From Robertmurraya_A mangrovi (lineage in GTDB: Bacteria > Bacillota > Bacilli > Bacillales > Cytobacillaceae), in the NCBI RefSeq assembly GCF_034427655.1, contig NZ_JAXOFX010000007.1, positions 1 to 64,000 on the forward strand: a stretch of DNA of 64,000 bases. The letters are read 5' to 3'. The notes under the pieces were generated by a model. That model had not been told where the DNA came from. It saw nothing but the letters and a program-made list of their open reading frames with translations, and did not search any database. The position numbers and the translations under genes were made by a program. Positions 50,257 through 58,751 of this stretch are shown here, one piece after another (positions within the stretch are counted from its first letter, which is position 1; the number at the start of each line of letters is the position of its first letter).

Positions 50257-51357
50257 ATGACAACTGAAAGATTAAATAAACTTTCCTCTTGGATGAAAAA
50301 TGAAGGGGTAGAATTTTGTTTCCTAACGTCTCCTGATAGTGTGTTTTATTTAAGTGGTTTTTTAAGTGACCCTCATGAGCGCTTACTAGGCTTGGCCGTA
50401 TTTCAAAATGAGGAACCGTTCCTAGTCTGTCCAGCAATGGAAAAGGAAGATGCCAAAAACGCTGGCTGGGCAAATGAGATCGTTGGTCATAGTGATATTG
50501 ACAATCCTTGGGCACTAGTGAAGAACGCCATCGATAAACGTGGAATTCGTGTTGAGAAAATGGCGATTGAAAAAGAGCACATGAATGTGGAGCGTTATGA
50601 AGCATTACTAAATCTTTTCCCTGGTGTATCATTTGTTTCTGCAGAAGAAAAAATGCGTAAATTAAGACTAGTAAAAGACGAAAAAGAATTATCCATTATT
50701 CGTGAGGCATGTGCTTTAGCAGATTACGCCATTGAAGTTGGTTGTTCCGAAATTCAAGAAGGAAAAACAGAACTGGATGTACTAGCAGCTGTAGAATATG
50801 CCTTAAAGAAAAAAGGCGTAACGGAAATGTCTTTCTCAACCATGGTATTAACAGGAGCGAATGGAGCTTCTCCACACGGTACTCCTGGGTTAACTAAAAT
50901 TAAAAAAGGTGACCTAGTCCTGTTTGATTTAGGTGTAGTAGTTGATGGATATTGTTCTGATATTACTAGAACGGTTGCATTTGGAGATATAGACGATAAA
51001 CAAAAGGAAATTTACGATACAGTTCTTAAAGCTCAACTTGCTGCACTAGAAGTAAGTAAACCGGGAGTAACTTGTGCAGAAGTAGATTTAACGGCACGTA
51101 ACATTATTGCTGATGCTGGCTATGGTGAGTTTTTCCCACATCGTCTTGGCCATGGATTAGGAATAAGCGTACACGAGTACCCTTCATTAACAGAAACAAA
51201 TTCTTTACTTCTAGAAAAGGGAATGGTTTTTACTATTGAGCCAGGAATTTACGTCCCTGGAGTTGCAGGAGTAAGAATTGAAGATGATGTAGTTGTTACA
51301 GACAACGGAATTGAAATTCTAACTAAATTTCCTAAGGAATTACAAGTTATTAGATAA
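50257..51357 (+). CDS. M24B metallopeptidase (Xaa-Pro dipeptidase-like)
   Basis: 366 residues with the two-domain layout of Xaa-Pro peptidases: creatinase-like N-domain (about 1-135) and pita-bread catalytic domain. Metal ligands: Asp224 (LFDLG), Asp235 (CSDITRT), His299 (RLGHGLG), Glu328 (TIEPG) and Glu342 (RIEDD). Cleaves the bond before proline in short peptides. The ATG follows AGGAGCG at about eight bases. It is divergent from ytkL and terminates at a shared hairpin with ald. B. subtilis paralogues are PapA (YqhT) and PapB (YkvY); which one it matches is not decided. Confidence 0.88.
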   Translation: MTTERLNKLSSWMKNEGVEFCFLTSPDSVFYLSGFLSDPHERLLGLAVFQNEEPFLVCPAMEKEDAKNAGWANEIVGHSDIDNPWALVKNAIDKRGIRVEKMAIEKEHMNVERYEALLNLFPGVSFVSAEEKMRKLRLVKDEKELSIIREACALADYAIEVGCSEIQEGKTELDVLAAVEYALKKKGVTEMSFSTMVLTGANGASPHGTPGLTKIKKGDLVLFDLGVVVDGYCSDITRTVAFGDIDDKQKEIYDTVLKAQLAALEVSKPGVTCAEVDLTARNIIADAGYGEFFPHRLGHGLGISVHEYPSLTETNSLLLEKGMVFTIEPGIYVPGVAGVRIEDDVVVTDNGIEILTKFPKELQVIR

Positions 51358-51361
51358 ATAT

Positions 51362-51394
51362 CAAAAGCTCCATGGATGTCCATGGAGCTTTTTT
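51362..51394. terminator. Terminator of the M24 peptidase gene
   Basis: AAAAGCTCCATGGA / TCCATGGAGCTTTT perfect stem with a two-base loop, followed by a T run on the plus strand. Confidence 0.88.
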
Positions 51395-51433
51395 TAATAG
51401 GTAAGAAAGTATATGTTTTCTGAAGTTAGACTA

Positions 51434-51490
51434 CTGTCTAGCTCCAGCGACTAGTGTACTTCGCTAAACGGGGCGCTTGCGCTTTTCTTA
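51434..51490 (+). repeat. Short degenerate copy of a second Bacillaceae intergenic repeat
   Basis: It begins CTGTCTAGCTCCAGCG and ends GGGCGCTTGCGCTTTTC, the two ends of a G+C-rich repeat I recall from many Bacillus genomes; the usual middle part is largely missing here. It ends at the ald stop codon. Confidence 0.6.
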
Positions 51491-52612
51491 TTACGCGCGC
51501 TCTAGAAGTGTTCTAGCAGATGAATATTCTAAACCATGTGCTTCTGCAACTGCTTCATAAGTTACAAAACCATCTAATGTGTTAATTCCTTTTAATAGAG
51601 CTTCATTATCTAAACATGCTTGCTTATAGCCTTTGTTAGCAATTTGTACAGCATAAGGAACCGTTACGTTTGTTAATGCAATAGTAGACGTACGTGGAAC
51701 GGCACCAGGCATATTAGCAACTGCATAGTGAACAACTCCATGCTTTTCATAAGTAGGGTTGTCATGTGTTGTAATACGATCCGTTGTTTCAAAAATTCCA
51801 CCTTGGTCAATAGCGATATCTACAACTACTGAACCAGCAGACATAGATTGAATCATTTCTTCAGATACAAGTTTAGGAGCTTTTGCACCTGGAATTAATA
51901 CAGCACCAATAACTAAGTCAGATTCTTTAACTGCCTCAGCAATGTTATATGGATTTGACATTAATGTCGTTACATCACTACCGAAGATGTCATCTAATTG
52001 GCGAAGACGATCTGGGTTTAAGTCGATGATTGTTACGTGTGCACCAAGACCGATAGCCATCTTAGCTGCATTTGTACCAGCCACTCCACCACCGATGATT
52101 GTAACTTTTCCTCTTTTTACGCCAGGAACGCCTGCTAAAAGAATTCCCTTACCACCGTGCACTTTTTCTAAGAATTGTGCACCAATTTGTGTAGCCATTC
52201 TTCCAGCCACTTCACTCATTGGAGTTAATAGAGGTAATGTATTGTTTGGTAATTGAACCGTTTCATACGCGATACCAATTACTTTATTATCAATTAAAGC
52301 TTTTGTTAATTCTGGCTCAGGAGCTAAGTGTAAGTATGTAAATAGGATTAAACCTTCACGGAAGTATTTGTATTCTGATTCTAATGGTTCTTTAACTTTC
52401 ATTACCATATCCATTGACCATGCTTCTTCAGCTGTGTTAACAATTTTTGCACCAGCGTTTACATAGTCCTCGTCTGAGAAACCTGATCCTAATCCAGCAC
52501 CAGTCTCAATGAATACTTCATGTCCAAAATTAAGTAAGTTCACAACACCAGCCGGCGTCATCGCAACACGGTTTTCGTTGTTTTTAATTTCCTTTGCTAC
52601 TCCGATACGCAT
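51491..52612 (-). CDS. ald: Alanine dehydrogenase
   Basis: 373 residues. NAD-dependent reversible oxidative deamination of L-alanine to pyruvate and ammonia; required for sporulation on alanine in B. subtilis. Substrate and catalytic residues Arg15, Lys74 and His95 are in place, the Rossmann motif is IGGGVAGTNAA (near residue 175), and Asp in VVDIAIDQGG lies near residue 270. Hexameric cytoplasmic enzyme. The ATG follows AGGAGG. It is divergent from the NCS1 permease. The 283-base gap between them carries CTGTAT/ATACAG repeats and no gene. Confidence 0.97.
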   Translation of the reverse strand: MRIGVAKEIKNNENRVAMTPAGVVNLLNFGHEVFIETGAGLGSGFSDEDYVNAGAKIVNTAEEAWSMDMVMKVKEPLESEYKYFREGLILFTYLHLAPEPELTKALIDNKVIGIAYETVQLPNNTLPLLTPMSEVAGRMATQIGAQFLEKVHGGKGILLAGVPGVKRGKVTIIGGGVAGTNAAKMAIGLGAHVTIIDLNPDRLRQLDDIFGSDVTTLMSNPYNIAEAVKESDLVIGAVLIPGAKAPKLVSEEMIQSMSAGSVVVDIAIDQGGIFETTDRITTHDNPTYEKHGVVHYAVANMPGAVPRTSTIALTNVTVPYAVQIANKGYKQACLDNEALLKGINTLDGFVTYEAVAEAHGLEYSSARTLLERA

Positions 52613-52895
52613 TTACTTGCCTCCTATTAGAAAAATCCTTTATTTATGCTAAATCCGATACTAATATACCACCTTTATAATACAAGAATAAAGAGAAATT
52701 TTGAAAACCGAAAAAAACTCCAATGAAAACCCTTACACACCAGTGTTCCTGTATTGTTTTCTAACTATTCTGTATTTTACTTCTATACAGTTGTTACCAG
52801 TGTGGAGAGTAAAAAAAGTCCCTTTTAGAGCTAGTCCTAGTATAGAATAATGAGTAGAAAATATTTAATTAAGACTTATAGAAAGGACAAAGTCT

Positions 52896-54236
52896 ATGGA
52901 ATCAGCAGCTAAAGTTCAACAGCCTGTTCGCCATTCTACTATTGAAAAGTTTGGTTTAGAAGCTGTCCCAAAAGAGCTTAGAAAAACAAGTTGGTATGAT
53001 TATTTTATTTTACAAGTATCATTTTCCGTTAACTCAGGTAATTTTCTTGTGCCTGCACTTGCTGTTCTTAACGGAGGGTTATCCTTTTTATCAGCCGTTT
53101 TAGCAACTGTAATTGGCGCGGCGGCAGCTTTCTTTTTTGTTTCATTACTCACTTTTCCTGGATCTAAAAACGGAATTCCTGCTCAGTATGCGATTCGAAG
53201 TATGTTAGGAACCTTTACAGCAAGATATATCGCCTCTCCTATTCGGTCATTAACATCACTTTATTGGTTTTCTGTTCAGACCATCGGAGGAACGATCGTT
53301 TTAATAGAATTAGGAAAAAGAGTGTTCAATTTTGAGCTATCCTTTCTTCCTGTAGCTATTACTCTAGCAATTCTCATGAGTGTATTAGCTCTAGTTGGAT
53401 TTGAGGCAGTTAAAAAAGCAACTAAATATTTTATGCCATTTTTAATAATCGGTCAGATAGTATTGTTTGTTCTGTTCATCCAAGAAGCAAACAATATAGC
53501 CTCTAGTCAACCTATATTGGAGTTACAAGGCAGTGTAAAAACCTTTTTCTTTTATTCAAGTTTAGCCTTTGTTCAATATGTTTCAGGTGTGAGTGCCTCT
53601 TCTGACATGGCACGTTATGCAAGGTCCTCTAAGGGGGCTTTCTGGGGATTATTCAGTGGAAATACGTTCGGATTCCTTTTAACCGCTTTATTAGGTGCAC
53701 TTTCCGCTTCTCTATTAGGAGAATGGAATCCATTTGTATCAGCTAGTACGTTAACCTCATCGTATGTTGTCCTATTTTTAATTTTTATATGTGTGTTTGT
53801 ATCGATGATATCTATTAACTTAAACAACGCCTATACCGGCGGATTCAGCCTCCTGAACACCTTTCAAGGACTAGGAAGAGTGAAAAGTGCCCTTGTGTTT
53901 GGAGTATTTGCTGTTGTCCTTAGTTGCTTCCCTACTTTGGTAAATGAAGCACAAAATTATATCTCTTTATTAGGTACGCTTGTGATTCCTATTTCAGCCG
54001 TCATTGTCTCTGATTTTATTATCGTGAAAAAATGTCAATTAACAGAAGAAGACATTGAGGGATTAATTAGAAGTAACAGGTTATCTATTAATAAACTAGC
54101 TATTTTAGCTATTGTATTTGGTGCACTATTGTACGGCCTACTTCCAAAGAGTCTGTCACCTGGTTTTATTTCCTTCGTTGCAACATCCATATTTTATGTT
54201 GTTGCTTCTATTATTAAGAAAATAAATAAACATTAA
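52896..54236 (+). CDS. NCS1-family nucleobase/cytosine permease
   Basis: 446 residues with about 12 transmembrane helices. NCS1 features: a cytoplasmic N-terminus ending in TSWYDYFILQVSFSVNSGNF, the LTFPGSKNGIPAQYAIRSML loop after helix 2, and YVSGVSASSDMARYA in helix 6 to 7. Likely imports a purine, pyrimidine or related heterocycle by H+ or Na+ symport; substrate not determinable. The ATG follows GAAAGGAC. It stands alone between ald and the PBP gene. Confidence 0.85.
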   Translation: MESAAKVQQPVRHSTIEKFGLEAVPKELRKTSWYDYFILQVSFSVNSGNFLVPALAVLNGGLSFLSAVLATVIGAAAAFFFVSLLTFPGSKNGIPAQYAIRSMLGTFTARYIASPIRSLTSLYWFSVQTIGGTIVLIELGKRVFNFELSFLPVAITLAILMSVLALVGFEAVKKATKYFMPFLIIGQIVLFVLFIQEANNIASSQPILELQGSVKTFFFYSSLAFVQYVSGVSASSDMARYARSSKGAFWGLFSGNTFGFLLTALLGALSASLLGEWNPFVSASTLTSSYVVLFLIFICVFVSMISINLNNAYTGGFSLLNTFQGLGRVKSALVFGVFAVVLSCFPTLVNEAQNYISLLGTLVIPISAVIVSDFIIVKKCQLTEEDIEGLIRSNRLSINKLAILAIVFGALLYGLLPKSLSPGFISFVATSIFYVVASIIKKINKH

Positions 54237-54252
54237 CACTATACGGTCACTA

Positions 54253-54281
54253 GTTGATTGGAGCGGAGGGCGCCGACTCCT
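54253..54281 (-). repeat. Fragment of the GTTGATT...AATCAAC repeat, inverted
   Basis: GTTGATTGGAGCGGAGGGCG and the following GCCGACTCCT match the reverse complement of the right end of the 18560-18684 element. The fragment is flanked by direct ACTAGTT heptamers (54249-54255 overlapping the end, and 54283-54289), which might be a target-site trace or chance. Confidence 0.6.
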
Positions 54282-54397
54282 AACTAGTTTTTAATGGTCT
54301 AATTTTTTTAAATAATATACTGCGAAACTTTTACTCTTTAAATACGTCTTTAATAGAGGTTACTTTTTTTAATTAGCTAATGCAAGAAGGAGACATA

Positions 54398-56473
54398 ATG
54401 GAAAGATTCAAACCTTATTGGGAATGGGTTGTTCGTTTCTGGAGAAAGAAACATATAACTCAAATATTATTGTTAACACTATTAGTTTTTATTTTACTAA
54501 CCATTTTGTTTTTTGCATTCCTAGCGAACCAAGCAAATGTTCAATCTCTTAAAGAGGGTTTAAGACAATCAACCGTCATTTACGATAAAGATGGTGATAT
54601 GGCAACCAACGTAGCAACTAACCGAACTTCAGGAGTAAGCGTAAACGACATTCCTGAACATGTAAAAAATGCTGTCGTTGCTATCGAGGACCATCGATTT
54701 TATGAACATAATGGTTTTGATTTAAAAGGAATTACACGTGCCTTTTTCACAAACTTACTTTCTGGTCGAATAACCGGTGGTGGAAGTACACTTACACAAC
54801 AATTAACGAAGAACGCCCTGTTGTCACCAGAAAGAACGTATAAAAGAAAGATTGAAGAATTATTTTTAGCTGTTGAAATAGAAAAGAATTACTCCAAAGA
54901 TGAGATTCTAAAAATGTATTTAAATCAAGTCTATTTCGGTAGTGGTGCGTGGGGAATTGATCAAGCGTCAAAAAAATACTTTAACAAAGATATTAAAAAC
55001 GTGACAACTAGTGAGGCTGCTCTTCTGGCGGGGCTTCTTCAAGCACCAAGCGCACTCGACCCTTATCATTATTATGATAGAGCTATCAATCGCCGAAACA
55101 TCGTATTAACAAAAATGCATGAAAATGGGATGATTTCTAAAAAAGAGTTGAAATTAGCCCAAGCAGAAGAAATAAAATTAGAAGATGGTGGCGGAAGCTT
55201 TATTGAAAGAAAATATCCATATTATATTGATGCTGTCCTTGACGAAGCAACAACTAAATATGGACTAACACAAGAAGAAATCTTAACAAGAGGTTATCGT
55301 ATTTACACAGAAATGGATCAAAACCTTCAAGCTGTACTAGAAAATGTCTATAATAATGATTCTCTTTTCCCGCGAGGTAATAATGGAGTTCTAGTACAAA
55401 GTGGCGCAGTATTATTAGATCCAAATACAGGTGGAGTAAGAGGACTTATTGGTGGTCGAGGAGAACATGTCTTCCGAGGCTTTAACCGAGCAACTCACCT
55501 GAGAACTCAGCCCGGGTCCACTTTTAAACCATTAGCCGTGTACACACCAGCTCTAGAGGAAGGATATCACATCACCTCTAAACTGAAAGACGAGCAGCTA
55601 ACGTTCGGAAAATACAAACCGACTAATTCCTCCAAAACGTATAAAGGAGAAGTCGCCATGTATGAAGCTGTACAAGATTCTCTTAACGTACCGGCTGTTT
55701 GGTTACTAGATCAAATTGGGTTAGAAAAAGGTCTATCATCATTAAAGAAATTTGGTATTCCTCTTCAAAAAGAAGATGAGTATTTAGGTATTGCTTTAGG
55801 TGGAATGCATAAAGGAATCTCTCCTTTACAATTAGCTGAAGCTTACTCCACTTTTCCAAACGATGGAAAGAGAAATGATAGTCATCTTATTACGAAGATT
55901 GTAGGACCAACAGGAAATATTATTGCAGAAAGAAAACCGGTTACAACTAAGGTTACCTCTAAAAAGGTGGCCCGCGAAATAACTTCCCTGCTGTTAAATG
56001 TCGTGGAGTCTGGGACAGGTAAAGGAACAAAGTTAGCTGGCGTAGATATTGCTGGTAAAACAGGTTCTACCCAACTTCCCTACAACAATATTAACGGTTC
56101 AAAAGATCAATGGTTCGTCGGGTTTACTCCCAATATCGTTGGTGCTGTTTGGGTTGGCTATGATAAAACAGACAAAAATCATTATCTATCCAGTAGTAGT
56201 TCAGAAAATGTTGTTCCGATTTTTAGAAGCATTATGGAAAAATCCCTTCCTCATTTGGAACCAGCTGAATTTGAAGTACATTCTGTTAACGATAGACTTG
56301 CTGGAAATGACAAGAAAGAAATAGAAAAGAAACTAAAAGAAAAAGCCGAACAAGTGGAAGAAGTATTAAAAACTGAGGGTTCTAAGTGGAAAAAGGTTCT
56401 TGAACAAGCTAAGAAGGACTTCGATGCTCTCAATGATAAAGTCATTAAGAAATTAAGAGAACTTAAAGAGTAG
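54398..56473 (+). CDS. Class A penicillin-binding protein (transglycosylase/transpeptidase)
   Basis: 691 residues: a short cytoplasmic tail, transmembrane helix (about 19-43), GT51 transglycosylase with catalytic Glu97 (EDHRFYEH), GGGSTLTQQLTKN and KIEELFLAVEIEKNYSKDEI. The transpeptidase has Ser374 in GSTFKP, SLN (428-430) and KTGST (554-558). The C-terminal 60 residues form a charged coiled coil. It polymerises and cross-links peptidoglycan outside the membrane. Resembles Bacillus PBP4 (PbpD) or PBP1-type proteins; I do not choose. The ATG at 54398 is five bases after AAGGAG. Confidence 0.93.
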   Translation: MERFKPYWEWVVRFWRKKHITQILLLTLLVFILLTILFFAFLANQANVQSLKEGLRQSTVIYDKDGDMATNVATNRTSGVSVNDIPEHVKNAVVAIEDHRFYEHNGFDLKGITRAFFTNLLSGRITGGGSTLTQQLTKNALLSPERTYKRKIEELFLAVEIEKNYSKDEILKMYLNQVYFGSGAWGIDQASKKYFNKDIKNVTTSEAALLAGLLQAPSALDPYHYYDRAINRRNIVLTKMHENGMISKKELKLAQAEEIKLEDGGGSFIERKYPYYIDAVLDEATTKYGLTQEEILTRGYRIYTEMDQNLQAVLENVYNNDSLFPRGNNGVLVQSGAVLLDPNTGGVRGLIGGRGEHVFRGFNRATHLRTQPGSTFKPLAVYTPALEEGYHITSKLKDEQLTFGKYKPTNSSKTYKGEVAMYEAVQDSLNVPAVWLLDQIGLEKGLSSLKKFGIPLQKEDEYLGIALGGMHKGISPLQLAEAYSTFPNDGKRNDSHLITKIVGPTGNIIAERKPVTTKVTSKKVAREITSLLLNVVESGTGKGTKLAGVDIAGKTGSTQLPYNNINGSKDQWFVGFTPNIVGAVWVGYDKTDKNHYLSSSSSENVVPIFRSIMEKSLPHLEPAEFEVHSVNDRLAGNDKKEIEKKLKEKAEQVEEVLKTEGSKWKKVLEQAKKDFDALNDKVIKKLRELKE

Positions 56474-56512
56474 TAAAACAAGACCGTTCGATTGCTCGTC
56501 GGTCTTGTTCTT
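56474..56512. terminator. Bidirectional terminator after the PBP gene
   Basis: AACAAGACCG / CGGTCTTGTT stem (about 56477-56509) with a ten-base loop, between the PBP and the small minus-strand gene. Confidence 0.8.
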
Positions 56513-56530
56513 TAACTTATCATTTTTTTA

Positions 56531-56692
56531 TCATTCAGATTCATCATAAACAGTTTCACTTTTGTCTAACTGACCATGTTCCTGGTCAATGACTCCACTG
56601 TTGTACGAATCCATAATCTGCTGACTAACTTCCCCTTCACCTTGGTGGTCATAAATATAGTGAGATTGACCTTTCGGTTGCTTCTTTTCCAC
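56531..56692 (-). CDS. 53-residue acidic protein, DUF4025-like (too short for many gene finders)
   Basis: GTG start at 56690-56692, preceded by GAGGAG at about seven bases; stop TGA at 56531-56533. The product starts MEKKQPKGQSHYIYDHQGEG and contains VSQQIMDSYNSGVIDQ, reminiscent of the DUF4025 (YozQ) family of small Bacillus proteins. It is strongly acidic, has no membrane segment and no cysteine. It sits between converging PBP and divergent UspA genes. Function unknown. Confidence 0.6.
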   Translation of the reverse strand: MEKKQPKGQSHYIYDHQGEGEVSQQIMDSYNSGVIDQEHGQLDKSETVYDESE

Positions 56693-56801
56693 AATATCTC
56701 TCCTCTTCAAAATAAATTTAATTTCTTCTATATTTTTCGAAATTTAGCCACAGATATTCACTTTTCTAAACTGTATAATTAAGGTAAAGGAGGAGATTTA
56801 A

Positions 56802-57251
56802 ATGAGTCTCACTTATAAGAATATTTTAGTTGCTGTTGATGGATCGAAGGAAGCTGAATGGGCTTTTAAAAAAGCAATTGAAATTGCTAAAAGAAATGAT
56901 GCTAAGCTAGTTTTGGCACATATTATTGATACTCGTACTTTTGCTACAGTTGAAGCATACGATCGTACTATTGCTGAAAGAGCCGACCGTTTTGCTACTG
57001 AACTAATGGAAAATTATAAACAAAAAGCTCTAGTGGCTGGGGTTTCAGAAGTAAATTATGTTGTAGATTACGGTTCACCTAAAGTTAGAATCCCTAAAGA
57101 TATCGCACAAAAACATGAAGTTGACCTAATCATTTGCGGAGCTACTGGCTTAAACGCTGTAGAGCGCTTCCTAATCGGTAGTGTTTCAGAACATATCACA
57201 CGTTATGCTCCTTGTGATGTACTAGTGGTTCGTACGGAGAAGGATGAATAA
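56802..57251 (+). CDS. Universal stress protein, UspA family
   Basis: 149 residues with a Rossmann-like alpha/beta fold. The ATP-binding motif G-2x-G-9x-G-S is present at GATGLNAVERFLIGSVSEHI (about 113-132), with the N-terminal ILVAVDGSKEAEWA. ATP-binding UspA proteins respond to starvation and stress. Its ribosome site is AAAGGAGGAG. Single gene, terminator at 57260-57292. Confidence 0.9.
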   Translation: MSLTYKNILVAVDGSKEAEWAFKKAIEIAKRNDAKLVLAHIIDTRTFATVEAYDRTIAERADRFATELMENYKQKALVAGVSEVNYVVDYGSPKVRIPKDIAQKHEVDLIICGATGLNAVERFLIGSVSEHITRYAPCDVLVVRTEKDE

Positions 57252-57259
57252 TCATATAT

Positions 57260-57292
57260 GTAAAAAAGACAGGAATTACATCCTGTCTTTTT
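57260..57292. terminator. Bidirectional terminator between uspA-like gene and argH
   Basis: AAAAAAGACAGGA / TCCTGTCTTTTTTT stem (57263-57291) with A and T runs on both sides. No other terminator is seen after argH. Confidence 0.85.
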
Positions 57293-57350
57293 TTAGTTAC
57301 ACAGAAGATTTTAATATGTGTGAGAAGCATTGTTTAGAATAGGGCCTTTA

Positions 57351-58751
57351 TTAAATAACCCCCGTAAATTTCTCATGTTCAACAAGTTTCTTCGCTTTTG
57401 ATATTGCGCTTCTTACTTGGTCGAACCCCGTACCGCCTGCACTGTTTCTTCGAGCAACAGCTGTAACTGGATTTAACACTTCATAAATATCCTCTTCAAA
57501 TAGTGGATTGATATTTTGATAATGTCCTAAAGGTAAATCAGCTAAATAGCAGCCTTTGTTTACACAGGTTAATACTAATTGACCTACAATTTCATGGGCT
57601 TCGCGGAAAGGAACTCCTTTTGCCGATAAGTAATCAGCAAGTTCCGTTGCGTTTGAAAAATCTTGCATGGTTGACTGCTCCATTTTAGTTTTGTTTACCT
57701 TTATCGTTTTAATCATACCTGTAAAAATTTTAAGAGAACCGGTAATGGTTTTTACCGTATCAAACATTCCTTCTTTGTCTTCTTGCATATCTTTGTTATA
57801 AGCAAGGGGAAGACCTTTTAATACAGTCAGCAATCCTATTAAATTTCCATAAACACGACCCGTTTTCCCACGAATCAGTTCTGCCATATCAGGATTTTTC
57901 TTTTGTGGCATAATGCTGCTACCAGTTGTGTAGCTATCATCTAATTCGATAAAGTTAAACTCTTGACTAGACCACAAGATAAACTCTTCACTCAAACGAG
58001 ATAAATGCATCATTAGAATAGAACTAGCTGACATGAACTCTAAAATAAAATCTCGATCACTAACAGCATCTAAACTATTTTCATATATGCCTTCAAATCC
58101 AAGTAGTTCCGAGGTAAGCTCCCGATTTATTGGAAAAGTTGTCCCCGCTAAAGCCCCAGCACCTAATGGAGAGATATTAATTCTCTTTAAACTTTCTACA
58201 TATCTTTCTTTATCTCGCTGTAGCATCCAAAAGTAAGCCATTAAGTGATGAGCAAAAGAGATTGGTTGTGCTCTTTGTAGGTGAGTGTAGCCTGGCATAA
58301 CGGTTTCAACGTTTTTCTCTGCTTGTTCTAATAATGCAAGCTGCATATCATTTACTAAACTGACGGTTTCTTCTGTTTTGTTACGTAAATATAAATGCAT
58401 ATCTGTAGCAACTTGATCATTACGACTTCTAGCTGTATGGAGTTTCCCTCCAACAGGGCCAATCATATCAGTCAATTGGCTTTCTAAATTTAAATGAATA
58501 TCCTCTAGTTCAACAGAATAATCTATTTCATCATTTAATGCTTTTTCCTTTAACTGAAGGAGCCCAGATTTAATTTTTTCTCCTTCAAGGGCAGTAATAA
58601 TCCCACATTGGGAAAGCATGCTTACGTGAGCCAAACTTCCCTCAATATCTTCTAAAACCAATTCTTGATCAAAAGAAATGGAGGCACCAAATTCATCTAC
58701 CCATTCTTCTGCTGTTTTAGTAAACCTACCACCCCAAAGTTTTTTATTCAC
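57351..58751 (-). CDS. argH: Argininosuccinate lyase
   Basis: 466 residues. Cleaves argininosuccinate to arginine and fumarate in the final step of arginine synthesis. The fumarase/aspartase-superfamily signature GSSIMPQKKNP is in the middle third, with TARSRNDQVATD and the catalytic His in GYTHLQRAQPISFAHH. GTG start (58749-58751), MNKKLWGGRFTK, overlapping the argG stop by four bases (GTGA). Confidence 0.97.
   Translation of the reverse strand: MNKKLWGGRFTKTAEEWVDEFGASISFDQELVLEDIEGSLAHVSMLSQCGIITALEGEKIKSGLLQLKEKALNDEIDYSVELEDIHLNLESQLTDMIGPVGGKLHTARSRNDQVATDMHLYLRNKTEETVSLVNDMQLALLEQAEKNVETVMPGYTHLQRAQPISFAHHLMAYFWMLQRDKERYVESLKRINISPLGAGALAGTTFPINRELTSELLGFEGIYENSLDAVSDRDFILEFMSASSILMMHLSRLSEEFILWSSQEFNFIELDDSYTTGSSIMPQKKNPDMAELIRGKTGRVYGNLIGLLTVLKGLPLAYNKDMQEDKEGMFDTVKTITGSLKIFTGMIKTIKVNKTKMEQSTMQDFSNATELADYLSAKGVPFREAHEIVGQLVLTCVNKGCYLADLPLGHYQNINPLFEEDIYEVLNPVTAVARRNSAGGTGFDQVRSAISKAKKLVEHEKFTGVI

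Noticed and set aside
50132..50632. 166-residue minus-strand frame overlapping the M24 peptidase
   Set aside because: Antisense of a gene with complete metal-binding motifs; histidine/proline-rich shadow sequence.
56049..56324. 91-residue plus-strand frame inside the PBP gene
   Set aside because: Alternate frame of the transpeptidase domain; no ribosome site.
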